A DNA stretch of 64,000 nt, from assembly GCF_013466425.1 (NCBI RefSeq), contig NZ_CP059165.1:186001-250000 (forward strand). The letters are read 5' to 3'. The notes under the pieces were generated by a model. It ran no database searches. It saw only the letters and a list, made by a program, of their open reading frames with translations, and was not told where the DNA came from. The stretch comes from Mycobacterium vicinigordonae. GTDB lineage: Bacteria > Actinomycetota > Actinomycetes > Mycobacteriales > Mycobacteriaceae. The translations under genes and the position numbers were made by a program. This document shows, in pieces, positions 9,010-16,828 of the stretch. Every line of letters starts with the position of its first letter. Position 1 is the stretch's first letter.

Positions 9010-10245
9010 TCAATCGGGTGGCCGGCGCGCGAACTGTGGCGCGCGTTCCGGGCGCAGGCCGACTCCGACCGCGTACGCGGGTACTGCTGACAGCGCCGGA
9101 AGCCGGCTCAATACCGTGCCGACCGCGCGCTCGGCGCGCGGAGACAGCTCGGGTAGTTCGCCGTCGAGGACGACGTCACTGAGACCCCGGTGCAGAAGTA
9201 GCTGGACCGACTGGGTGACGACCGCCGGCAGTTTTCTCCGCCGCTGCACGGCGGCCAGGTCCGATTCGCCGAGTCGGTGCGTGGCCAGCGGGGTGGCCAG
9301 GATGCCGGCCGCGGCTACCGCATCGGCCACGGCGAGGTTGATGCCAACCCCACCGACCGGTGACATCGCATGGGCGGCATCTCCAATGCACAGCAGCCCG
9401 GGCCGGTGCCATCGGTGCAGCCGGTTGACGCGGACGTCGAGGATCTTGACGTCGTCCCAGGACGTCAGGGAGTCCACCGAGGCTTCGGGGACGAGCTCGG
9501 CGACCTCGGAACGGAACCTGTCCAGCCCGCGGGCGTGCAGTTGCTGTTCCCCTCCCTTGGGCAGGAAGCAGCCCACCTGAAAATAGCCTTCGCGGGGGAT
9601 AAGGATTAATGCTCGCCCTGGTGAAATACGCGGCGTCAGTTGATAATTGATCTCAGCGACGGCGTCGAGCCGAAACCAACCCACATCGAAAGGCACGGCG
9701 AATTCCCGAGGGACCAGCCGGGCTGCCCGGCGCACATCCGAAGTACGCCCGTCGCACGCGACCGTGAGATCGGCGCGAAGTTCGCTGTCGCCCTCGGGAC
9801 CCCGGTAACGCACGCCGGTGATGTTGTCACCCTCGCGGAGCAGGCCAGTGACTTCGCTACGCATGCGCAGTGTGAACGTCGGCTCGGCGCCGCCGGCGTC
9901 GGCCAGCAAGTTGAGCAGGTCCCACTGCGGCACCAGCGCAATGTAGGGATGCGGCTGATGCAGGCGACCGAAGTCGACGACCGTGACGTTGCGGCCGCCG
10001 AGATCGAAGGACGCCTTCTCTAGCTTGCTCTGACGCAGCGCCTGAAAGCGGGGGAACAGGCCGAGGTCGTCGAGCAGACGCAGGGTGACGGGATGAACCG
10101 TGTCGCCGCGGAAGTCGCGCAGAAAGTCGGCGTGCTTCTCGAAAACGGTGACTTCGATGCCGGCCCGGGCCAAAAGCAGGCCCAGCACCGTACCGGCCGG
10201 TCCGCCGCCCGCGATCGCGCAGGTCGTCGTCTCGTTGGACGTCAT
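9010..10245 (-). CDS. FAD-dependent monooxygenase, class A
   Basis: From ATG 10245 (ribosome site CGGAGC) the protein is 411 aa. It has the FAD motif CAIAGGGPAGTVLGLLLA at residues about 9-26, RGDTVHPVTLRLLDDLGL, the ADLTVACDGRTSDVRRAA DG motif and GLLCIGDAAHAMSPVGGVG as GD motif. The family includes ring hydroxylases and ubiquinone-type hydroxylases; the substrate is unknown. Its ATG overlaps the stop of the upstream TetR gene as ATGA, so the two are translationally coupled, and the regulator very likely controls this enzyme. Confidence 0.84.
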   Translation of the reverse strand: MTSNETTTCAIAGGGPAGTVLGLLLARAGIEVTVFEKHADFLRDFRGDTVHPVTLRLLDDLGLFPRFQALRQSKLEKASFDLGGRNVTVVDFGRLHQPHPYIALVPQWDLLNLLADAGGAEPTFTLRMRSEVTGLLREGDNITGVRYRGPEGDSELRADLTVACDGRTSDVRRAARLVPREFAVPFDVGWFRLDAVAEINYQLTPRISPGRALILIPREGYFQVGCFLPKGGEQQLHARGLDRFRSEVAELVPEASVDSLTSWDDVKILDVRVNRLHRWHRPGLLCIGDAAHAMSPVGGVGINLAVADAVAAAGILATPLATHRLGESDLAAVQRRRKLPAVVTQSVQLLLHRGLSDVVLDGELPELSPRAERAVGTVLSRLPALSAVPAYAVGVGLRPERAPQFARRPPD

Positions 10246-11078
10246 GATTTGCTCCGTTTCTCTCGTGTCGCGACTGCGCGGACGAACGTGTCGGCGAAGA
10301 CCTCGCACACGACATCAAGGTCGGGAAGCGTGACAAGGTCGGTGCGCTCGGCCAGTGGCCGCATCAAGAGGTGAATCATCATCGGGGCCATGAGTTGCTG
10401 AATGAGCAGCGGCATCGGCAGCTCGCGCACGCGGCCCGCTGCGACTTCGGCGGACAGCCACCCCCCGACCAGCCCCAGCATGCGAGGAAAAGCGTGCTCG
10501 ATCAGGACTGTGACGGACGGGCTGGACGGGCGCGCGAAGACTTCGGCGAACATGGCCGGGACCACGCGCGGCGGCCGGGCCAGCTCGCGGGCCAGCACAG
10601 AGTAGAAGCCAAGTACCGTCTTCCGCAGATCACGTTCGTGTGGTCGGGCGAAGAATTCCTCGAGGTCCAAGACGGGACTGTGCCGCTCGAAGACCGCACG
10701 GAGCAGCCCGTCGCGGGTGCCGAAATTCGCGTACAGACTGGGCACCGAGCATTCCGCGCGTACTGCGATGGCTTCCAACGTCGCCGCCGCCAAACCATTT
10801 TCCTCGATTAGAATCGCCGCGGCATCCGTTGCGCGGATGCGTACCGGCGCACCACCGGGATCCACTCCGCGTCCCCGGACGGCGTGGTCGAGCGCGGTGC
10901 GTGAGCCGCCGAGCCGGCGCAACAAGGTGCTCCGCGACATGCCCGCTTGCCGAGCGATCACGCCGACCGGGATATCGGCGACGTCCTTGCCAAGTTCCTC
11001 GGATGCACGCAGCGCTGCCTCGATCGCCTCCGCGGGCACTGGCGTAGCCGGTTCGGTCTTGCCGTACACCGCGCCCAC
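10242..11078 (-). CDS. TetR-family regulator with an additional N-terminal helix-turn-helix
   Basis: The 278-aa protein is longer than usual TetR proteins (about 200 aa). Residues about 35-60 (VADIPVGVIARQAGMSRSTL) look like one DNA-binding helix-turn-helix. Residues about 84-125 (DAAAILIEENGLAAATLEAI, then VRAECSVPSLYANFGTRDGL) are a canonical TetR domain. The C-terminal part (FYSVLARELARPPRVVPAMF and following) is a typical ligand-binding helical bundle. It is coupled to the FAD monooxygenase gene by an ATGA overlap. The upstream region contains ATACC and GGTAT arms around 11099-11121, a possible operator that I consider weak. Confidence 0.8.
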   Translation of the reverse strand: MGAVYGKTEPATPVPAEAIEAALRASEELGKDVADIPVGVIARQAGMSRSTLLRRLGGSRTALDHAVRGRGVDPGGAPVRIRATDAAAILIEENGLAAATLEAIAVRAECSVPSLYANFGTRDGLLRAVFERHSPVLDLEEFFARPHERDLRKTVLGFYSVLARELARPPRVVPAMFAEVFARPSSPSVTVLIEHAFPRMLGLVGGWLSAEVAAGRVRELPMPLLIQQLMAPMMIHLLMRPLAERTDLVTLPDLDVVCEVFADTFVRAVATREKRSKS

Positions 11079-11159
11079 CTCACCGTTGAAACGCTAATAT
11101 ACCTAACATACATTACGGTATCAGAGTATCTAGCAGGCGTCGGGGCCTATGGTCGAACG

Positions 11160-11876
11160 GTGACCCTCAGTTACGACGACGAGCTGCGCGAGCAGATCCG
11201 GGTGCGGTTGGCCCAGCACGACCGGCGCGTGGTGACCGATCCCACCAAGCGGCACGCAGCCGTGGCCGTCGTACTCGTCGACTCCGAGCTGGGCGAGGAC
11301 CGGGTGGATCCGGCGCCGGTGGACGCCTGGATCGCCGACCGGCCGATGCCCGGCGGCCTAGACGGTCACATGGTCGACGTAGCAGGCGGTGCTGCTTTTC
11401 TGTTGTGCCGCAGAACGTCCCGCCTGTCTTCGCACGCCGCGCAGTGGGCACTGCCCGGTGGCCAGCTCGATCCCGGCGAAACCATCATCGATGCGGCGTT
11501 GCGCGAATTGGATGAGGAGCTCGGGGTCAGGCTGACAGAGTCGTCGGTGCTGGGGCTGCTTGACGACTATCCGACGCGGTCGGGTTACGTGATAACTCCC
11601 GTCGTGCTGTGGGGTGGCGGCCGGATCGAACTGCGTCCCGCGCCCGACGAGGTGGTCGCGGCCTACCGGGTGGGTCTGCACCAGTTGCTGCGTGAGGATT
11701 CACCGCGTTTCATTACGATTCCGGAGAGCCCGCGGCCCGTGGTGCAGATTCCGCTGGGCAACGACCTGATCCACGCCCCTACGGGAGCGGTGTTGCTGCA
11801 GCTACGGTGGTTGGGTCTGGAGGGTTGCCACGACCCGGTCGCTCAGTTCGAGCAGCCGTTATTTGCATGGAAATAG
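11160..11876 (+). CDS. NUDIX hydrolase (CoA pyrophosphatase-like)
   Basis: GTG at 11160 gives 238 aa; the open frame extends upstream into the TetR gene but without sense. A complete NUDIX box is visible (GGQLDPGETIIDAALRELDE followed by ELGV) around residues 98-121, preceded by LSSHAAQWALP. The family hydrolyses nucleoside diphosphates linked to another moiety, with the box glutamates binding Mg2+. The preceding RTSRLSSHAAQWALPGG pattern is close to CoA/NADH pyrophosphatases, but the substrate is not proven. It is divergent from the TetR gene and converges with a small open frame on the other strand. Confidence 0.85.
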   Translation: MTLSYDDELREQIRVRLAQHDRRVVTDPTKRHAAVAVVLVDSELGEDRVDPAPVDAWIADRPMPGGLDGHMVDVAGGAAFLLCRRTSRLSSHAAQWALPGGQLDPGETIIDAALRELDEELGVRLTESSVLGLLDDYPTRSGYVITPVVLWGGGRIELRPAPDEVVAAYRVGLHQLLREDSPRFITIPESPRPVVQIPLGNDLIHAPTGAVLLQLRWLGLEGCHDPVAQFEQPLFAWK

Positions 11877-12079
11877 GCTTTGCTAGCCGGGCACCAGGTG
11901 GTGCCGTGGCGTTCGACGACCAGATCGCCGCTGAACCGTAGGACTTCGCTGACCAGGTCGCGATCTTGGTTGCAGTACGCGATGACGATGGCGTCCAAGC
12001 CGGCCCGCGACGGCAAAGCTGCGGGTGTGCTGTAGAAAAACGTTGTGCAAGCCAACCCTTCCGACGGCGCCGCGGACAC
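11843..12079 (-). CDS. Small hypothetical protein, start uncertain
   Basis: This 78-codon frame fills the gap between the NUDIX and thioesterase genes. The stretch DAIVIAYCNQDRDLVSEVLR followed by FSGDLVVERHGTTWCPAS has mycobacterium-like codon use with GC at most third positions, so it may be real. The GTG at 12079 would make its 5' end overlap the divergent thioesterase start; a TTG near 12001 would give about 51 aa without overlap. Two cysteines and one WCP motif are notable. I recognise no family. It converges on the NUDIX gene with a 34-bp overlap. Confidence 0.35.
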   Translation of the reverse strand: MSAAPSEGLACTTFFYSTPAALPSRAGLDAIVIAYCNQDRDLVSEVLRFSGDLVVERHGTTWCPASKAYFHANNGCSN

Positions 12080-12878
12080 AGCGTCACCGTACTTCGTCCG
12101 TGACGGAAAAAGTTATGTGCCAACGGCAATCGCACGTGGCGGCTGGGGCCCCTCGCTCAGTGGCCACGTCATCGGCGGGCTGCTCGGCTGGGCGGCCGAA
12201 CGCGCCGTCGACGACCCGCAGTTCCACCCCGCCCGGCTCACCGTGGACCTGCCCCGCCCAACCGTGTTCCAGCCGATCGACGTGCGCACCCGGGTGCTGC
12301 AGGACCGCCGCCGACTGCGACTCGTCGAGGCGGTGCTCATGCAGGACGGCAACACCGTGGCGCAGGCGAGTGCGCTGTTCCTCAAGCGTGGCCCGCAGCC
12401 GGATGGCACCGTGTGGTCGATGCCGGTGCAGATGCCGGCGTTGCCCCGCGACAGCGCGGACGCCCAGTCATTGTTCATCCGCACCTATGGCTGGGGCAGC
12501 GGAGTCCAGAATCCCGATCCGGACTGGACCGACGATTCGGGCCCGAAATACACCTGGCTGCAGGAAACCCGCCCGCTGCTCGATACCGAGCCGATGACCG
12601 CCTTCACGCGTGCGGCGATGGCCGGCGACATCACCGCGTCGATCGCCAACTGGGGAAGCAAGGGCCTGGAGTTCATCAATGTCGACTACACCCTCACGTT
12701 GAGTCGGCTGCCCAAAGGATCCGAGATCGGGCTGGCCTCCCTCACGCACTACAGCGACGATGGAGTCGCTACCGGTTCGACGGTGCTTGTCGACCGCGAC
12801 GGCCCAATCGGCAACGGAGTTTCGATCGCTATCGCCCAGTCCGGATTTCGTCCGAGCTCCGGACCGACCGGAGACTGA
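12045..12878 (+). CDS. Acyl-CoA thioesterase family protein (double hot-dog)
   Basis: This 277-aa protein from GTG 12045 has the TesB/acyl-CoA thioesterase arrangement. The N-terminal hot-dog unit contains ARGGWGPSLSGHVIGGLLGW, AERAVDDPQFHPARLTVDLP and PTVFQPIDVRTRVLQDRRRL. The C-terminal one ends SEIGLASLTHYSDDGVATGS and GNGVSIAIAQ. Such enzymes cleave acyl-CoA to free acid and CoA in the cytoplasm. No clear Shine-Dalgarno precedes the GTG, so the start is tentative. It is upstream of an MFS remnant on the other strand. Confidence 0.78.
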   Translation: MQANPSDGAADTASPYFVRDGKSYVPTAIARGGWGPSLSGHVIGGLLGWAAERAVDDPQFHPARLTVDLPRPTVFQPIDVRTRVLQDRRRLRLVEAVLMQDGNTVAQASALFLKRGPQPDGTVWSMPVQMPALPRDSADAQSLFIRTYGWGSGVQNPDPDWTDDSGPKYTWLQETRPLLDTEPMTAFTRAAMAGDITASIANWGSKGLEFINVDYTLTLSRLPKGSEIGLASLTHYSDDGVATGSTVLVDRDGPIGNGVSIAIAQSGFRPSSGPTGD

Positions 12879-12906
12879 CGGGCAACTCCAGCCGGTGCAA
12901 TCTAAA

Positions 12907-13434
12907 TCAGCTCTGGCGGTGTTGGTTTCGCCGCAGACGCACGAATCGACTGGCTGCGGCGGCCGCCGCCAGCACCGCAAGTACGGTGAGCAGAGCCGCC
13001 GAAGCCGACAGCACGATCTCGGTGAGCAGCAGTGGCAATCCGAAGCCAAACGTAGGTCACCGCGTAGAAAGCACCCGTCACCGCACCTCGGTTGTGCTGT
13101 GGCGCTGCGGCTTCCAAGTCGATGAGGCCTTCGCGCAGGCACAGTCCCGATGCGCAGCCGAGCAGCACCAGCAGTGACAGGCCCAGAGCCACGGGAATAT
13201 CCGGCGGAGTCGCTGCCAGGGTGAGGTAGCCGAGAGCAGCGAGTAACGCGCCGACTGTCCCGGCCCGCCCGCCGCGCCGACGGCAACATCGCCAGGCAGA
13301 CAAAACCAGCACCGCCAGCGCTTGCGAAGCGAAACGGTAGCCGAGGCGACGGCTGATCGGCTCTATGGCGGCGGCCCCGCCACCCTGGCGGCATTGTCGG
13401 CGGTGAGGGCCAGCGCCACAACGGCGCGGCCTAT
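12907..13434 (-). pseudogene. MFS transporter C-terminal remnant with several frameshifts
   Basis: Reverse-strand translation gives transporter-like pieces in different frames. EPISRRLGYRFASQALAVLV leads in the same frame to GTVGALLAALGYLTLAATPP and LGLSLLVLLGCASGLCLREG. After ATY around 13050 the sense moves to another frame: GFGLPLLLTEIVLSASAALL then TVLAVLAAAAAASRFVRLRR, ending at a stop at 12907-12909. Further upstream, ALTADNAARVAGPPP hits a stop at about 13375 in yet another frame. The N-terminal half of an MFS permease is missing. This is a decayed efflux-type gene directly downstream of the repeat protein. Confidence 0.65.
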
Positions 13435-13893
13435 TCAGCTACCCGGCTCCACGTGAATATTCCTGGCGCCCTTAGCATTCCGCAGCCCCGAACAATTCAC
13501 GCATCCGACACATCCAACACAGTCGGTGCAGCGCACGCACGCGACACACCCGACGCACCGGGTGCACGCGATGCATGCCAGGCACGCCACGCATTCGCGG
13601 ACGGCCAGGCACATCACGGTCAGCAGACTAGTGATCACCCCGACGCTTCCCGCGGTGGCCGCCGATCCCGCGACTGCGATGCTGCCGGCGGTCGCGGCCG
13701 AGCCGGCGACCGCGATCGAGCCCGCCGCCGTTATGGATCCGGCCACCGCGACGCTTCCCCCAACGGCGGCGGACCCGGCGACCGCCGCGCTGTCCTGCAC
13801 GGCGATCGAGCCCACGATCGAATCATTGTCGCCGGCGACCGCCGCATTCCAGGGGAGTGCCATAGAGGTCATCATGGCAGTCCGGCCATCCAA
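13435..13893 (-). CDS. Hexapeptide-repeat protein with a C-terminal cysteine ladder
   Basis: The 152-aa frame (TTG 13893; ATG 13875 is an alternative start) is an uninterrupted six-residue repeat. From residue 28 to about 93 the unit is G-S-[IAV]-A-[VT]-A (for example GSIAVAGSAATA twice). From residue 94 to 135 the same register continues, but positions 2 and 5 become Cys, so a Cys occurs at every third residue: C101, 104, 107 and so on to C134, twelve in a row, plus C95. The tail is SGLRNAKGARNIHVEPGS. Codons are typically mycobacterial on this strand. A beta-solenoid with stacked Cys columns is the natural inference, perhaps binding metal or redox-active. No signal peptide is visible. I recognise no named family or function. 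Confidence 0.68.
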   Translation of the reverse strand: MDGRTAMMTSMALPWNAAVAGDNDSIVGSIAVQDSAAVAGSAAVGGSVAVAGSITAAGSIAVAGSAATAGSIAVAGSAATAGSVGVITSLLTVMCLAVRECVACLACIACTRCVGCVACVRCTDCVGCVGCVNCSGLRNAKGARNIHVEPGS

Positions 13894-13931
13894 GGTGAAG
13901 GCCGCACCGGCGTGCAGGCCCCGAACCAGGC

Positions 13932-15143
13932 TCAGCGGATAGCCAACCCGGTGATTGCCCGCGAAATGACCAGACGCTGAATCTCACTGGTGCCTTCGAA
14001 GATCGTGAAGATTTTGGCGTCGCGGTGCATCCGCTCCACGGGGTAGTCGCGCGTGTAGCCGTTGCCGCCGAGAATCTGGATGGCTTCGTCGGTGACGTAG
14101 ACCGCGGTCTCGCTGGCCACCAGTTTGGCCATCGAGCCCTCGGCGGATTCGAAGTTCTGGTTGTTGCGCGCCATCCAGCCCGCCCGCCACACCAGCAGAC
14201 GAGCCGCGTCGACGCGACTCTTCATGTCGGCCAGCTTGAACGCCACGGCCTGAAACTCGCCGATCTTGCGGCCGAATTGCTCACGCTGGCAGGCATAGTC
14301 GAGTGCGTACTCGTAGGCGGCGCGGGCCACGCCGACGGCCATGGCGCCGACGGTGGGCCGGGTGCGTTCGAAGGTCTTCATCGCCGCATGGCCGCGCGCC
14401 GAGGTACCGGACTTCACCCGGGCGATCCGCTTTTCGAACTTCTCGCGTCCGCCGAGGATCGCATCCTCGGGTAGCCGGACGTTGTCGAGCACAACCTCGG
14501 CGGTGTGGGACGCGCGGATGCCATGCTTCTTGAACTTCTGACCCTGGGCCAGGCCCTTGGTGTTCGGGCCGATGACGAAGCTGGCTTGGCCGCGGGTGCC
14601 CAGCTCGGGATAGACCGAAGCGACCACGATGTGCACGTTGGCGATTCCACCGTTGGTGGCCCAGGTCTTGGTGCCGTTGAGCACCCACTCGTTGCTGGCC
14701 TCGTCGAAGCGGGCCCGGGTGCGGATGCCGCCGACGTCGGAGCCCGCGTCGGGCTCTGAGGAGCAGAAAGCACCGAGCTTGGGTTCGGCTGCGGTACCGA
14801 ACATCTCGGGTAGCCACTGCCCGAGCTGTTCTGGGGTCCCGTTGCCCGCCAATGCCGCGGCCGCCAACCCGGTGCCCATGATGGACAGCGCAATGCCCGC
14901 GTCGCCCCAGAACATCTCTTCGAATGCGGTGAGCATGCCCAGGCCGGTCTCCTCGGCGGCCTGCTGCGCGAAGAAGTCCGGGGAATACAGTCCCACCTTG
15001 GCGGCCTCCTGGATGACCGGCCACGGAGTTTCCTCGCGTTCGTCCCATTCGGCCGCTGCCGGGCGGATGATGTCGGCGGCGAACTTGTGCACCCAGTCGC
15101 GCACCTCGATCACATCGTCGGTGAGCTGCATCGAGAATGTCAT
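13932..15143 (-). CDS. Acyl-CoA dehydrogenase
   Basis: This 403-aa FAD enzyme has the full-length acyl-CoA dehydrogenase layout: all-helical N-domain ([20 protein letters not shown]), central beta domain with [19 protein letters not shown] and [20 protein letters not shown], and C-domain with [20 protein letters not shown] and [20 protein letters not shown] followed by [17 protein letters not shown]. It would catalyse alpha,beta-dehydrogenation of an acyl-CoA (fatty acid, steroid side chain or similar). Its ATG overlaps the stop of the upstream TetR gene as ATGA, so regulator and enzyme form a coupled operon. A FadE number cannot be assigned from sequence alone. Confidence 0.92.
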   Translation of the reverse strand: MTFSMQLTDDVIEVRDWVHKFAADIIRPAAAEWDEREETPWPVIQEAAKVGLYSPDFFAQQAAEETGLGMLTAFEEMFWGDAGIALSIMGTGLAAAALAGNGTPEQLGQWLPEMFGTAAEPKLGAFCSSEPDAGSDVGGIRTRARFDEASNEWVLNGTKTWATNGGIANVHIVVASVYPELGTRGQASFVIGPNTKGLAQGQKFKKHGIRASHTAEVVLDNVRLPEDAILGGREKFEKRIARVKSGTSARGHAAMKTFERTRPTVGAMAVGVARAAYEYALDYACQREQFGRKIGEFQAVAFKLADMKSRVDAARLLVWRAGWMARNNQNFESAEGSMAKLVASETAVYVTDEAIQILGGNGYTRDYPVERMHRDAKIFTIFEGTSEIQRLVISRAITGLAIR

Positions 15144-15790
15144 GCGTTTTCTCCTGAATTTGTTTGGTGTGAAGCGGTTTTCGCATTGCGATGCTGTGCG
15201 AGTACGCTGAGCGTCTGGTTAACCCAGGCTTCGAAGTAGCGGTCCTCGTCGATGTTGCCGGGCAGACGCCCAGTGAGCGCCTGCAGCGTCGACGCGTAAG
15301 ACAGTGACCCGATCGCGGCGGCCGCCGCCGCTTCGGGGTCGGGGATGCAGGTGCGACCGGAACGGTTGGAGGCTGCAAGTTCGTCGGCGAACCGCTGATA
15401 GGCGTTGTCGGTGATCACCTGCCAGGTCTTTTCATCGAGATCGCCGAGCTCCTCGGGTTCTCGCAGCATGACCTTGAGCAGGTCTTCGCTCTGCTTGAGG
15501 TTGCTCCAGATCAGCTCGCCCGCGGTGCGCACCGCCTGTTCGACGCTTTCGGGTTCTCCTGCGTCGTACTGCTCGCGTGCGGCTACAACGCTGCCGATTC
15601 GGTGCTCGACGGCAGCTTCGAGTAATTCGCGCTTAGAGCCGAAGTGCTTGTAAAGCGCGCCCGAACCGGGCGCCAAGCCGGAAGCGCGTTGAATGTCGGC
15701 CACCGAGGTGGCTGCGTAACCCTTGGCGGCGAACAATTTCAGCGCCTCGGCCAACAATCGATCGCGTCCGCGGGTGCCTTCGGCTGGCAT
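15140..15790 (-). CDS. TetR-family regulator
   Basis: From ATG 15790 the protein is 216 aa; GTG 15808 or TTG 15826 would add 6-12 residues. The TetR DNA-binding domain is clear: [20 protein letters not shown], then [20 protein letters not shown] and [17 protein letters not shown]. The C-terminal helices are generic ligand-binding type. The gene is translationally coupled (ATGA) to the downstream acyl-CoA dehydrogenase, which it probably represses in response to an acyl-CoA or related ligand. Confidence 0.87.
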   Translation of the reverse strand: MPAEGTRGRDRLLAEALKLFAAKGYAATSVADIQRASGLAPGSGALYKHFGSKRELLEAAVEHRIGSVVAAREQYDAGEPESVEQAVRTAGELIWSNLKQSEDLLKVMLREPEELGDLDEKTWQVITDNAYQRFADELAASNRSGRTCIPDPEAAAAAAIGSLSYASTLQALTGRLPGNIDEDRYFEAWVNQTLSVLAQHRNAKTASHQTNSGENA

Positions 15791-15875
15791 GGTGAGAGAG
15801 TAATCACTCACCGTACTGCTAGGCAACTTTGAAGACTGTGTTCTGGCACACGCCGGGTCAGTTACCCGGTTACAC

Positions 15876-16826
15876 CTATTGCAGGTTCCCCAAGTCGCTG
15901 GGCGGTTCGTCGTTCAACAGCGACTGAGCGAGTAGCTCGCCCAGCAGTGGGCCGAATTTCATCAGGTTGCTGCCGACAAACGCGATCACCGCGCCACGGC
16001 GCGCGAGGGTCCAACCGTCGCCCCCGGCGTCGAGCCATGATGCGCGCGCGGTCACGCAGTCCACCGAACCCAGCGGAGTCAACGATGGGAACAATCTTCG
16101 CACCGCCGCCGGATCCGGTGCCTGCTGACCGAAAGCCCAACGACCGGTACTGCCGATCGGTAGACCGTAACCCGATGGCGACGAAAGGCAGCTGGCTTCA
16201 ACGGCATTGACACCGGTGTAGGTGAATCGGGTATGCGGCGCGAACGTGACGTCGAGCGGACCGAACAGCGTCGGCGTCCGCACCCCGGCGCAGATCAGCA
16301 CCCGATCGGCACGCAGAACACCACCGCCGGACAATGTTGTCGAGCCGTCGTCGGCGACCGACACCACCTCGGCACGCCTTATGGTCACCCGCCGCGCCAA
16401 CGTCACCAGGGCACGCCGGATCCGCAGACTGCCACCGAGCGGGTCGAAAACCGCCGTCTCCCAAGGCGCATCCAGGAACGGAATCCGGTCGGCGATACCC
16501 TTCCGGTCGAGCCAGCAGAACGTGGCCCCGGCGTCCGCCATCGCGGTCGCGGTGTCGTCGCAGTCGCCAGCGGCCACGAATCCCTCCGTGCCCAACAGGC
16601 GGCCGACGCCGAACTCAGACTCCCAGCGCTGCCAACCGGCGCGGGCGTCGAGAGCCAGCCGGCACAACGCCGGGCGCCGGTGGGCGATCCGGAATATCCG
16701 AGCCAGCCCCACAGACTGCTCGGCGAACGGCTCGCCGCGCTCGCACACTATCGCGTCGACGCCCTGGCGGGACAACGCATACGCCGTTGCAAGGCCGCAT
16801 ATTCCGGCACCGACGATGACGATCAT
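15876..16826 (-). CDS. FAD-dependent oxidoreductase of the DAO/sarcosine oxidase-like family
   Basis: The 316-aa protein begins MIVIVGAGICGLATAYALSR, a canonical Rossmann FAD motif, then DAIVCERGEPFAEQSVGLAR. GGSLRIRRALVTLARRVTIR and VLRADRVLICAGVRTPTLFG fit the D-amino-acid/sarcosine oxidase fold. The C-terminal VAFVGSNLMKFGPLLGELLA resembles the family's last FAD-binding strand. It would oxidise a C-N bond of an amine or amino acid, substrate unknown. Its start lies 2 bp after the eis stop, so it is cotranscribed with eis. Confidence 0.8.
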   Translation of the reverse strand: MIVIVGAGICGLATAYALSRQGVDAIVCERGEPFAEQSVGLARIFRIAHRRPALCRLALDARAGWQRWESEFGVGRLLGTEGFVAAGDCDDTATAMADAGATFCWLDRKGIADRIPFLDAPWETAVFDPLGGSLRIRRALVTLARRVTIRRAEVVSVADDGSTTLSGGGVLRADRVLICAGVRTPTLFGPLDVTFAPHTRFTYTGVNAVEASCLSSPSGYGLPIGSTGRWAFGQQAPDPAAVRRLFPSLTPLGSVDCVTARASWLDAGGDGWTLARRGAVIAFVGSNLMKFGPLLGELLAQSLLNDEPPSDLGNLQ

Positions 16827-16828
16827 CG

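Noticed and set aside
11095..11125. TetR operator ATACC...GGTAT upstream of the double-HTH regulator
   Set aside because: Only 5-bp arms with a 13-bp asymmetric centre; too weak to list as a feature.
12468..13421. 317-codon minus-strand frame covering the thioesterase and MFS region
   Set aside because: Most of it is antisense to the conserved thioesterase, and the permease-like segments lie in other frames.
13526..13942. Plus-strand frame opposite the repeat protein (Thr/His/Ala/Pro-rich)
   Set aside because: It is also repetitive because the DNA is, but the minus strand has better codon structure, a strict hexapeptide register and a plausible stop; I keep only the minus-strand call.
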